From contig CAKNIB010000001.1 of assembly GCA_930979925.1 (NCBI GenBank), forward strand, positions 1 to 64,000: a DNA stretch of 64,000 nt, written 5' to 3'. The translations under genes and the position numbers were made by a program. The stretch is from an uncultured Clostridia bacterium. Its GTDB lineage: Bacteria > Bacillota > Clostridia > Christensenellales > UBA1242. Shown piece after piece: positions 54,726 to 62,833 of this stretch. Position 1 is the first letter of the stretch, and the number at the start of each line of letters is the position of its first letter. Below the pieces are notes generated by a model. That model saw nothing but the letters and a program-made list of their open reading frames with translations. It ran no database searches and was not told the DNA's origin.

Positions 54726-55649
54726 ATGATAAATAAAAAGAGTATTGTTTTAAATGGTGTAACAGATAAGTCACAAAGGGCGGTGCTAACGCTTGAGTGC
54801 GATGGCGATATGACAACAGGTCGAATGCGACTATATAATTTCGGAGTAGAGCCACGCGGAATAATCAGCCTTGGCATAAATAGCAATGGAAAAGTTATCA
54901 AAGCAGGACTTACTCATGCCTCAGGAATGCTATTTACATTTAAAAGCGAGCTAAAAGAAATTCCAAGTACCTTCTCATGTGCTGTAGTAAATTTTGTAGG
55001 AGGAGAGCCTCATCCTATTTTATACGGTTGCAGTGACGGGTATATTGATAAAGAAAAGGTGTTTTCTCAAGTGATAGACTCTCTAGCCCAGACCAAAAGC
55101 ATGAGCGAGGTTGAGGATGTTTTAGATAAATACAATGTCGACTACGAAGATAGCGAAAAAGAGGAGATAGAAAAGACCATTGATAAATGCTTTGAAGAGG
55201 CTCAAGTCTGCTCAAAAGACTGTGACAACTGTGAGTATAAAAAGTTTTATCTAACTCATACAAGAAAGATGGAGGCAGAAAAGCCGGAAGAACCTGAAAC
55301 GCCAACTCAAAACAAATTTTATGATGAAATGAAGGGACAGATAGACTACCTTTTTGCAAACAATCCAAGTGAAGATTATCTCGAGCAGCTCCTGCCGAAC
55401 TCTAAATGGGTTAAGGTAAGCATTGACGACAATGGCGATTATTACGTGCTAGGACTTTTATATGAGGAGGAAAAATTAAAATATATCTGTTATGGCGTAC
55501 CTGGTGTATATCAGAAATTTCCTCCACGCGAGTTGTCTGGTTATCCTATTTGGTTCCCACTTGATGAAGGCAGACCTGAAGGCTTTGGCTACTGGTTATC
55601 TTATCAGGATGCAGACAGCGGAGAAAGCGTAAAGGCAATAGTCATTTGA
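54726..55649 (+). CDS. Two-domain protein of unknown function with a Cys cluster
   Basis: A 307-residue soluble protein. The N-terminal half (about 1-135) is beta-rich and contains PRGIISLGIN and VVNFVGGEPHPILYGC. A Cys-rich hinge reads CSKDCDNCEYKKF (about 162-174), possibly metal-binding. A Pro/Glu linker follows, and the C-terminal domain (about 200-307) carries YGVPGVYQKFPPREL, GYPIWFPLD and GFGYWLSYQDA. I recall similar C-terminal domains in uncharacterised clostridial proteins but no function. GAGGTG precedes the ATG. No signal peptide. Confidence 0.7.
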   Translation: MINKKSIVLNGVTDKSQRAVLTLECDGDMTTGRMRLYNFGVEPRGIISLGINSNGKVIKAGLTHASGMLFTFKSELKEIPSTFSCAVVNFVGGEPHPILYGCSDGYIDKEKVFSQVIDSLAQTKSMSEVEDVLDKYNVDYEDSEKEEIEKTIDKCFEEAQVCSKDCDNCEYKKFYLTHTRKMEAEKPEEPETPTQNKFYDEMKGQIDYLFANNPSEDYLEQLLPNSKWVKVSIDDNGDYYVLGLLYEEEKLKYICYGVPGVYQKFPPRELSGYPIWFPLDEGRPEGFGYWLSYQDADSGESVKAIVI

Positions 55650-55675
55650 TTTTAGATAAATTTTGAGGATGATGT

Positions 55676-56608
55676 ATGAAAATTTTATTGATAATTTTAT
55701 TTGTACTACTTGCATTAGTTTTGGTGGTCCTGGGCGGATATTTGCTCACGGGCTGGGCTTTATATCGCTTTTCGCTTTCAAGACAAGGTAAATTAAAAAG
55801 GGGAATAGTAATCAAAAACAAATGTGAGCTAGAAAAAAGGCCAGAGATAGAAAAATATTTTAATAAGGAGGATTTCAAAAAACTTACTATTACCTCTACT
55901 GACGATTTAAAACTATATGGTTTTTACAAAGACAGCAATAAGGATAGACTAGCTATTCTCGTGCATGGCTATGGCGGAGATCATACCGACATGTACTCAA
56001 TTGCACAATTGTTTGAGGAGCGAGGCTATGACATACTCTCCTTTGACCAACGCGCGCATGGTGAAAGTGAAGGCGAAGGACTAAGCATGGGACTTTACGA
56101 GCATCGAGACCTACTACTTTGGATAAATAAAATGCTAGAACTTAAGCCTAATTATAAGATAGTACTCTTTGGTATTTCAATGGGCGCAAGTACAGTTTGT
56201 ATGGCACTTGGCGAAAATCTGCCTAATAACGTCATATGCGGAATTGAAGATTGTGGCTACGACAATGCAAACAATGAGTTTATCCACGTATATTCTAAAT
56301 CGAAAATAAAATCGAGATTTATTTATAACATCTTTTATAACTACACTAAAAATACAAAAGGTTTAGACTTAAAAAAGGTTGACGCTTGCGATTCTTTAAG
56401 GAAATCAAAACTGCCAATGCTTTTCATACATGGTGACCTTGATGATTTTGTACCTACAAAAATGGTATATAATTTGTATAATTGCCTGCCGGAGCAAAGA
56501 CGACAATTATATATTGCAAAGGATGCAAAACATACAAGAAGCATTGATGTAAATTTAACAGAATATAAAAGACAATTATTTACATTTTTAGACAAATATT
56601 ATATGTAA
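55676..56608 (+). CDS. Alpha/beta hydrolase, membrane-anchored
   Basis: A 310-residue hydrolase with one N-terminal helix (about 3-24) and an alpha/beta-hydrolase fold. The nucleophile is S168 in GISMGAS, the oxyanion-type HGYGGD is near residue 98, the acid is in HGDLDDFVP, and the histidine is in AKHTRS near 284. It resembles YqkD-type serine hydrolases. AGGATG precedes the ATG, 26 nt after the upstream stop, so cotranscription with the preceding unknown gene is likely. Substrate unknown. Confidence 0.85.
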   Translation: MKILLIILFVLLALVLVVLGGYLLTGWALYRFSLSRQGKLKRGIVIKNKCELEKRPEIEKYFNKEDFKKLTITSTDDLKLYGFYKDSNKDRLAILVHGYGGDHTDMYSIAQLFEERGYDILSFDQRAHGESEGEGLSMGLYEHRDLLLWINKMLELKPNYKIVLFGISMGASTVCMALGENLPNNVICGIEDCGYDNANNEFIHVYSKSKIKSRFIYNIFYNYTKNTKGLDLKKVDACDSLRKSKLPMLFIHGDLDDFVPTKMVYNLYNCLPEQRRQLYIAKDAKHTRSIDVNLTEYKRQLFTFLDKYYM

Positions 56609-56693
56609 ATATTAAATATTCTATCTATTTTTTGCCCTTTATTTATGCGGTCAATAATTATTTTGAAAATTAATTTAAAATTTAATAAAAATA

Positions 56694-56746
56694 AAAAATT
56701 GTACTTAATTTTGGGGATATCTCATTTTTAAGTGCAATTTTTTTTA
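56694..56746. terminator. Bidirectional terminator between the hydrolase and PFOR genes
   Basis: A 15-bp stem (56694-56708 with 56728-56742, one T-G pair) flanked by A- and T-runs, between converging stop codons at 56608 and 56783. Confidence 0.8.
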
Positions 56747-56782
56747 AATAAAATTAATTATTAAAAATTTTATTAAATTATT

Positions 56783-59700
56783 TTATTTATTATCATTTAA
56801 TTTTGCTAAATCTTTTAAATAATTATAATTTTCAATAGCATATTCTTTTTGTTTTTCAAGAAGAGCTTGTCCACCTTTTTCCATAGTGGTAACAAATCTA
56901 CGCTCGCCTTTCAAAAAGTCATTATAACTTTCTTCATTGAGGGTAGAAAATAAAGTTAATTTTTTATCAACTGGGTTATATTGATAAAGTGGCCAGAACC
57001 CACAATCAACAGCCTTTTTCATCTCTCCCATCATATTGGACATATCAAAACCTTGGTTGACACAAGGTGCATAAGCAATTATTAAACTAACACCGTTGTA
57101 ATTTTGCGCGTCAATAAACGCTTTAATTGTTTGGTTAATATTTGCGCCAAGTGCGACTTGAGATACAAAGACATCCTTGTAGGTCAGCGCAATTTCTCCA
57201 ATATTTTTCTTTCTAAGTGGCTTACCATTTTCGGCAAACTTAACAGATGCACCAGTAGGGGTTGCTTTGCTCTGTTGTCCACCAGTGTTAGAATAGGTTT
57301 GGTTATCAAGGATTAAAATGTTGACATTTTCTCCGCTTGCAAGGATATGGTCAAGTCCGCCAAAACCGATATCATATGCCCATCCATCTCCACCAATTAT
57401 CCATAGATTTTTGCTACTATTTTTGTTGTAATTGCTACCAAGCTTTAAGCCAAGCCCAAACTCTGCATTGTCCTCAAAAAGACTATTAGCCCAAAGAATG
57501 CCACCTTTATCATCCTTTCCATAAGGACAGGAACCAAACGTTCCACCATAAATGGATGAGCAACCTGTAGCATTTGCAATCATCATGTCAGAGCCATTAA
57601 GCATGGTCAAAATCTTGATATAAGGTGTTTCCCCACAGCCAGCACAAGCGCCGGAGAACTCAAATAGCGATTTTTCAAACTGCAAACCCTTTGCAAAGGC
57701 CTTTGGGAATAATGTTTGATTGCTTTGCTTGTAATTTTTGCTCTCTTTATACTCCTTTCTCTTTTGCTCAAGGATAGCACTTGCCTCTTCCATCTCTAGA
57801 GCTTTTTTAATGGCAGGGCAGGTTTTAGCACAAACGCCACAGCCTGTACAATCCTCAGGTGAGAGTAAAACTTTGTAGAGCTTGCCATTTAGTCCGATTG
57901 CTTTCACAAAACTTTCTTTGTCTTTAATATCTTCGTCTACTAAAAGTGCGCTCAAAGCCGAGTGTGGACATGCTAGCACACATTGACCGCATTGCACACA
58001 GTTTTCTTTTATCCAACGAGGGAGCCTTACCGCAATGCCTCTTTTTTCATACTTACTTGTATCAAGTGGTGCCGAACCATCCTCACTAAATTTAGAAAGG
58101 GGAATACTGTCTCCTTCAAGACTTTTTTGTTTTTTCATGATGTTTGTATAAAACTCATCATCATAGTCGGCAAGTGGTTTGTATTCTCTCCCGACAAGAG
58201 AATTAACATTAACCTCTTCAAGACTGTTTAGTGCAATCTTCATTGCTTTGATATTCTTTTCAACGACATCTTCGCCTTTTGTTGCAAATAGCTTTCTAAT
58301 GTCATGCTCTAAATCTTTTTCAATTTCTTCTTGGCTAAGAAGACCTGTGCATTTAAGCATACCAGCCTGCATGATAATATTTATTTTGCCACCAAGTCCA
58401 TTTTCTGAAGCTATTTTTTGCCCATTGATAACAAAAAGTTTAGCATTTGTTTCTTTAAGTTTTTTAACATAGCCGACAGGTAAAACTTTAGATATTTCGT
58501 TTTTGTCAAATATGGAGTTTATAAGCACAACTCCATTGAGCTCAAGCCCTTCAAGACAGTTATATCTCGTAACAAAAGAGAAGTTGTTTATAGAGATAAC
58601 ATTTTCATTTTTTACAAGATACTGACTTTTAATAGGTGTATCTGATAGCCTTAAATGTGATATTGTCAAACTACCAGACTTTTTAGAGTCATACTCAAAA
58701 TAGCCTTGTACAAACTTATTGTAGTTTTCGCCCAAAATTTTTATTGTAGACTTACTAGCCGAAACCGAGCCGTCAGACCCCAGCCCAAATATTTTGATTT
58801 GGAAGGCGTCAACTGCAGGCTTATATTCGCTCTCAGGTAGCGAGCTATCATTTACATCGTCTATAATGCCAACAGTAAAGTTTGTTTTGCCATTGCCTTC
58901 CATATTCTTGTAAACGCTGTCGACATTTGCAGGGGAGAACTCTTTACCACCAAGACCATAGCGTCCATATAAAACCTTAACGTTTTTGCCATGCTGTTGC
59001 ACGGCGGTTATAACATCAAGAGCTAAAGGCGCAATCGCACCATTTTCTTTTGTCCTATCTAGCACTGTGATAATTTCAGCACTTTTTGGCAGTTTTTCTA
59101 TAAACCTTTCAGCTAAAAATGGTCTATATAAAACAACTTCAACGAGCCCAATTTTCTTATCAGGATTTTGCTCAATATATTCTCGTATAGTCTCACATGA
59201 GGAGCCCATTGACACTACAATATGCTCAGCATCCTCTCTGCCATAATACTCAAAAAAGTCCTTTCTAAAACCAGAAATATCCTCAATATCCTTAAAAATT
59301 TCTTTTAAGTTTTTCTCTACCTCTCTGTATTTTTTTTCATTTGCCTCTCTATTTTGGAAAAATACATCAGGATTTTGTGCCGTTCCAAATTGTCTTTCTT
59401 GATAGGTGTTTTTAAAGTTTATAAAATAATTTTTAATAACCTTCTTTATCTCGTCATCTTCAAAAGTGTCAATTTTCTGCAACTCATGACTTGTTCTAAA
59501 ACCGTCAAAAAAGTGTAGCACAGGAAGCCCTGCTTTCATTGCTAGGGTATGACTTGCAAGCGCTAAGATATGTGCATTTTGTACAGAAGAGGAGGCAAGC
59601 ATAACAAATCCGCTCATGCGTGTAGCCATTACGTCTGAGTGGTCACCAAAGATTGATAGAGCATGACTTGCAACAGCTCTAGCCGACACATGTAAAACAG

Positions 59701-60013
59701 CTGGCAAACATTCGCCCGCCATTTTGTACATATTAGGTATCATTAAAAGTAGTCCTTGACTTGAGGTAAAAGATGTGCCATAAGCTCGAGACAAAAGAGC
59801 GCCATGTAGCGTTCCTGCAACGCCACCTTCTGATTGCATTTCAATCATCTTTACATCTTCGCCAAAGATATTTTTAGCGCCCTTGCTATTAAGTCCTGAG
59901 CAATACTCAGCCATCGGACTTGAAGGAGTTATAGGGTAGATAGGTATAACCTCACTAAGTTTGTAGGCAATTTCAGCTGTTGCCTGACAGCCATCAACAA
60001 TTTTCTTTTTCAT
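56783..60013 (-). CDS. nifJ: Pyruvate:ferredoxin (flavodoxin) oxidoreductase
   Basis: A 1,076-residue single-chain enzyme that oxidises pyruvate to acetyl-CoA and CO2 while reducing ferredoxin, central to anaerobic energy metabolism. It has the PITPSSPMAE opening of the thiamine pyrimidine domain, two 4Fe-4S motifs (CVQCGQCVLACP and CTGCGVCAKTCP), further Cys in CAGCGETPY and the thiamine-diphosphate loop GGDGWAYDIGFGG. The frame extends upstream to 60076, but the ATG at 60013 is the family start and a promoter ends 7 nt before it, so the extra 21 codons are not translated and the mRNA should be leaderless. Confidence 0.95.
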   Translation of the reverse strand: MKKKIVDGCQATAEIAYKLSEVIPIYPITPSSPMAEYCSGLNSKGAKNIFGEDVKMIEMQSEGGVAGTLHGALLSRAYGTSFTSSQGLLLMIPNMYKMAGECLPAVLHVSARAVASHALSIFGDHSDVMATRMSGFVMLASSSVQNAHILALASHTLAMKAGLPVLHFFDGFRTSHELQKIDTFEDDEIKKVIKNYFINFKNTYQERQFGTAQNPDVFFQNREANEKKYREVEKNLKEIFKDIEDISGFRKDFFEYYGREDAEHIVVSMGSSCETIREYIEQNPDKKIGLVEVVLYRPFLAERFIEKLPKSAEIITVLDRTKENGAIAPLALDVITAVQQHGKNVKVLYGRYGLGGKEFSPANVDSVYKNMEGNGKTNFTVGIIDDVNDSSLPESEYKPAVDAFQIKIFGLGSDGSVSASKSTIKILGENYNKFVQGYFEYDSKKSGSLTISHLRLSDTPIKSQYLVKNENVISINNFSFVTRYNCLEGLELNGVVLINSIFDKNEISKVLPVGYVKKLKETNAKLFVINGQKIASENGLGGKINIIMQAGMLKCTGLLSQEEIEKDLEHDIRKLFATKGEDVVEKNIKAMKIALNSLEEVNVNSLVGREYKPLADYDDEFYTNIMKKQKSLEGDSIPLSKFSEDGSAPLDTSKYEKRGIAVRLPRWIKENCVQCGQCVLACPHSALSALLVDEDIKDKESFVKAIGLNGKLYKVLLSPEDCTGCGVCAKTCPAIKKALEMEEASAILEQKRKEYKESKNYKQSNQTLFPKAFAKGLQFEKSLFEFSGACAGCGETPYIKILTMLNGSDMMIANATGCSSIYGGTFGSCPYGKDDKGGILWANSLFEDNAEFGLGLKLGSNYNKNSSKNLWIIGGDGWAYDIGFGGLDHILASGENVNILILDNQTYSNTGGQQSKATPTGASVKFAENGKPLRKKNIGEIALTYKDVFVSQVALGANINQTIKAFIDAQNYNGVSLIIAYAPCVNQGFDMSNMMGEMKKAVDCGFWPLYQYNPVDKKLTLFSTLNEESYNDFLKGERRFVTTMEKGGQALLEKQKEYAIENYNYLKDLAKLNDNK

Positions 60014-60020
60014 AATTTTG

Positions 60021-60049
60021 ATTATATAATTTTTTATAAAAATAGTCAA
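60021..60049 (-). promoter_or_regulatory. Leaderless sigma-A promoter of nifJ
   Basis: On the minus strand TTGACT (60049-60044), a 17-bp spacer and TATAAT (60026-60021) are followed by 7 nt and the ATG at 60013. Confidence 0.8.
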
Positions 60050-60139
60050 ACAAAAAATTAAATATAGCAAATGCAATTAATAGGTAAAATAAAATAGAAT
60101 ATTTTGTAAATTTATTTTTTAAAAATAGATTAAATAATG

Positions 60140-60145
60140 TATAAT
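60140..60145 (+). promoter_or_regulatory. -10 box of truA (leaderless)
   Basis: TATAAT at 60140-60145 lies exactly 6 nt before ATG 60152. The -35 region is weak (TTTAAA at 60118-60123, 16-bp spacing). The in-frame ATG at 60137 overlaps the -10 box and is unlikely to be used. Confidence 0.6.
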
Positions 60146-60151
60146 ATTTTT

Positions 60152-60886
60152 ATGAGAAGAATTTTACTTACAATAGAATATGATGGGACAAACTACTCGG
60201 GCTGGCAAAAACAACCAAATGTCAAAACGGTGCAGGAGGAGATAGAAAAGGCTATCATGCAAAGTTTGAATCAAAAGGTTGAAGTTTATGGCAGTGGACG
60301 AACGGATGCCGGCGTACACGCATTAAATCAAAAGGCTCACTTTGATTTAGCTCTCCCAGTGCCGATTAGCAAACTAAGTGAAATTTTAAATAATGTCCTC
60401 CCTGACGATATAGTAATAAAGAAGGCAGAAGAGGTAGAGCCCGACTTTCACGCTAGATTTGCAGTACACAAAAAGACATATAGATATAAGATATACAACT
60501 CGCCTGTCAAGAACGCTTTTCTTGCAACTAGGGTGGGCGTAGTCAAAAAGCCTCTTGATATTGACAAGATGAGAGAGTGTGCTAGCTTGCTTGTTGGTGA
60601 GCATGACTTTCAAGGCTTTTGTTCAGCGAACACTGCAACCGATAACTTCGTACGCACCATTTATGATATTACAATAGCAAGGGAGGGCGAATTTATAAAG
60701 GTGGACGTTTCTGGCAGTGGCTTTCTTTATAATATGGTGAGGATTATAGTAGGCACTCTTGTTGACTTCAGCCTCGGTCGACTTAGCCTAGAGGATATAA
60801 AATGTGCTCTTGCCAGTGGCGATAGAAGTAAGTCAGGTCAAACAATGAGCCCACACGGACTTTATTTAAAAGATGTAGAATACTAG
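60152..60886 (+). CDS. truA: tRNA pseudouridine synthase A
   Basis: A 244-residue TruA that converts uridines 38-40 of the tRNA anticodon arm to pseudouridine. The catalytic aspartate is D52 in GRTDAGVHA, and the family ending DVSGSGFLYNMVRI and SGQTMSPHGLYL is complete. The chosen start removes five codons from the longest frame on promoter evidence. It is followed 69 nt later by alaS behind its own promoter. Confidence 0.95.
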   Translation: MRRILLTIEYDGTNYSGWQKQPNVKTVQEEIEKAIMQSLNQKVEVYGSGRTDAGVHALNQKAHFDLALPVPISKLSEILNNVLPDDIVIKKAEEVEPDFHARFAVHKKTYRYKIYNSPVKNAFLATRVGVVKKPLDIDKMRECASLLVGEHDFQGFCSANTATDNFVRTIYDITIAREGEFIKVDVSGSGFLYNMVRIIVGTLVDFSLGRLSLEDIKCALASGDRSKSGQTMSPHGLYLKDVEY

Positions 60887-60895
60887 CCTAAATGA

Positions 60896-60924
60896 TTGAT
60901 TTTTAATATGATTTATGCTAAAAT
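60896..60924 (+). promoter_or_regulatory. Sigma-A promoter of alaS
   Basis: TTGATT (60896-60901), a 17-bp spacer and TAAAAT (60919-60924) lie 31 nt before the ATG; GCGAGG supplies the ribosome binding site. Confidence 0.75.
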
Positions 60925-60955
60925 ATAGCAGTATTTTTAATATGCGAGGAAAATT

Positions 60956-62773
60956 ATGAAAACAGATAGAGAATTAAAAGATTTATGGATAAAATTTTTT
61001 ACAAAACATGGCTTTAAAAGAATACCTGGTTACTCAATAATACCAGAGAACGACCCAACAGTGCTTTTTACCACAGCAGGCATGCATCCACTTGTGCCTT
61101 ACCTTTTGGGCGAGCCACATCCATATGGCGACAAGATATTTGACGTTCAAAGATGTATCAGAACCAATGATATTGACGAGGTAGGCGACTCAAGCCATCT
61201 TACTCTTTTTGAAATGCTTGGCAACTGGACACTTGGGAAGTGCGACAAAAAGGAGATGATTAAATTAAGCTTTGAGTTTTTAACAAGCCCAGAGTATTTA
61301 AACATACCAAAAGAGCGTCTTGCAGTTACTGTTTTTGATGGCAACGAAACAGCACCAAAAGACGAAGAGGCTTTTAACGCTTGGAAGGAGTGCGGGATAG
61401 ACAAGGTCTTCTATCTACCTAAGGAAAACAACTGGTGGGCACTAGGTGGCGGAGTTGGACCATGTGGACCAGATACTGAAATGTTCTATGATACCGGCAA
61501 GCCAAAGTGCAGTGAGAATTGTTCTCCAGCTTGCGACTGTGGCAAGTACCTTGAAATATGGAACGACGTTTTCATGCAGTACTATGTTAAAGAGCCAGGT
61601 GCAAAGGCAGAAAAACTTGCAAGACCAAACATTGATACAGGCATGGGACTTGAGAGAACAGTTTGCGTGTTAAATGGCGCAGAAAGCGTATACGACTCAG
61701 GCTGTCTTAAAAATGTGATTGACTTTATTGGGTCTAAGGCAAACGTGAAATACAAGGATAGCGCTCAGTCCATTCGCTCTTATAGGATAATAACCGACCA
61801 CTTAAGGTCATCTGTATTTATTTTGGGTGACGCAAGAGGTGTTACGCCTTCAAATGTTGGTCAAGGCTACATATTAAGAAGATTTATTAGACGCGCTAGC
61901 AACTGCGCAAGAAATATCGGGCTTGACCCAAAATATTTTACCGAGATATCGGACATCTTTGTTGACGAATACGGCAAGGACTATAGTGATATCGCCGAGC
62001 ATAGAGAATTTATCAAAGAAGAGCTTATCAAAGAGGTTGAAAAGTTTTCAAAAGCACTTGACGAAGGACACAAAGAGTTTGAAAAGGTTATCGCTGGCAA
62101 CGAAAAACACAAGGAGTTTGCTGCCAAAACGGGCGAGAAGGTTGAAAACAAACTTAGTGGCAAGGCAGTATTTAGACTTTATGATACCTTTGGCTTCCCA
62201 TTTGAGCTTACAAAAGAGCTCGCCGAGGAACGTGGCTATACTGTTGATAGAGCGGAATTTGAAGAGAAGTTTAAAGAGCACCAAGAAAAATCTCGTGTTG
62301 CCTCTGCTGGGACTTTTAAGGGAGGACTTGCAGACGGTTCAAAACAATCGGCAAGACTACATACAGCAACACACTTGCTTCTCGCAGGACTTCAACATAT
62401 GTTTGGCAAGCAAATTGTACAAAAGGGCTCTAACATAACACCAGAGCGTCTTCGCTTTGACTTTAACCTTGACCATAAGATGACACTAGAGGAGCTTAAA
62501 CAGGTTGAAGACTTTGTCAACGACGCTATTGCAAGGAATTTGCCTGTTACAAGCGAGATTGTGACGCTTGAGAAGGCAAAAGCCGAGGGTGCACATGGTA
62601 CCTTTACAAACAAGTATGGTGATGAGGTTAAGGTTTACACAATAGGAGATGTTAGCAAGGAAATTTGTGGTGGTCCACACGCAGAAAACACAGGAGAGCT
62701 TCATCACTTTAAGATAGTAAAAGAGGAATCCTCATCAAGTGGCATAAGAAGAATAAAGGCAATACTTGACTAA
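60956..62773 (+). CDS. alaS: Alanyl-tRNA synthetase, short form without C-Ala domain
   Basis: The class II synthetase core (about 1-240) and tRNA-recognition region are complete, with FTTAGMHPLVPYLLG, the motif-2 region RCIRTNDID and the GMGLERT motif 3. The editing domain retains its zinc ligands H469 and H473 (HTATH) and C571 and H575 (CGGPH), so mischarged seryl- or glycyl-tRNA can be cleared. The protein ends 30 residues later, at 605, against about 875 for most bacteria: the C-Ala and oligomerisation domains are absent. The end is natural (no frameshift or downstream remnant). Short forms are known in some reduced lineages; another full-length alaS elsewhere cannot be excluded. Confidence 0.9.
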   Translation: MKTDRELKDLWIKFFTKHGFKRIPGYSIIPENDPTVLFTTAGMHPLVPYLLGEPHPYGDKIFDVQRCIRTNDIDEVGDSSHLTLFEMLGNWTLGKCDKKEMIKLSFEFLTSPEYLNIPKERLAVTVFDGNETAPKDEEAFNAWKECGIDKVFYLPKENNWWALGGGVGPCGPDTEMFYDTGKPKCSENCSPACDCGKYLEIWNDVFMQYYVKEPGAKAEKLARPNIDTGMGLERTVCVLNGAESVYDSGCLKNVIDFIGSKANVKYKDSAQSIRSYRIITDHLRSSVFILGDARGVTPSNVGQGYILRRFIRRASNCARNIGLDPKYFTEISDIFVDEYGKDYSDIAEHREFIKEELIKEVEKFSKALDEGHKEFEKVIAGNEKHKEFAAKTGEKVENKLSGKAVFRLYDTFGFPFELTKELAEERGYTVDRAEFEEKFKEHQEKSRVASAGTFKGGLADGSKQSARLHTATHLLLAGLQHMFGKQIVQKGSNITPERLRFDFNLDHKMTLEELKQVEDFVNDAIARNLPVTSEIVTLEKAKAEGAHGTFTNKYGDEVKVYTIGDVSKEICGGPHAENTGELHHFKIVKEESSSSGIRRIKAILD

Positions 62774-62787
62774 ATTATATTTTTATC

Positions 62788-62816
62788 TTGTCAATCGGTA
62801 AAATATGTGTTATAAT
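62788..62816 (+). promoter_or_regulatory. Sigma-A promoter of the DUF4097-type gene
   Basis: TTGTCA (62788-62793), a 17-bp spacer and TATAAT (62811-62816). Transcription should start near 62823, so the leader is about 11 nt and consists mostly of the GGAGG ribosome binding site. Confidence 0.8.
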
Positions 62817-62833
62817 TTAAATATGGAGGAAAG

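Noticed and set aside
61923..62438. 171-codon frame within alaS
   Set aside because: Shadow of the alaS coding frame; low-complexity translation and no ribosome binding site.
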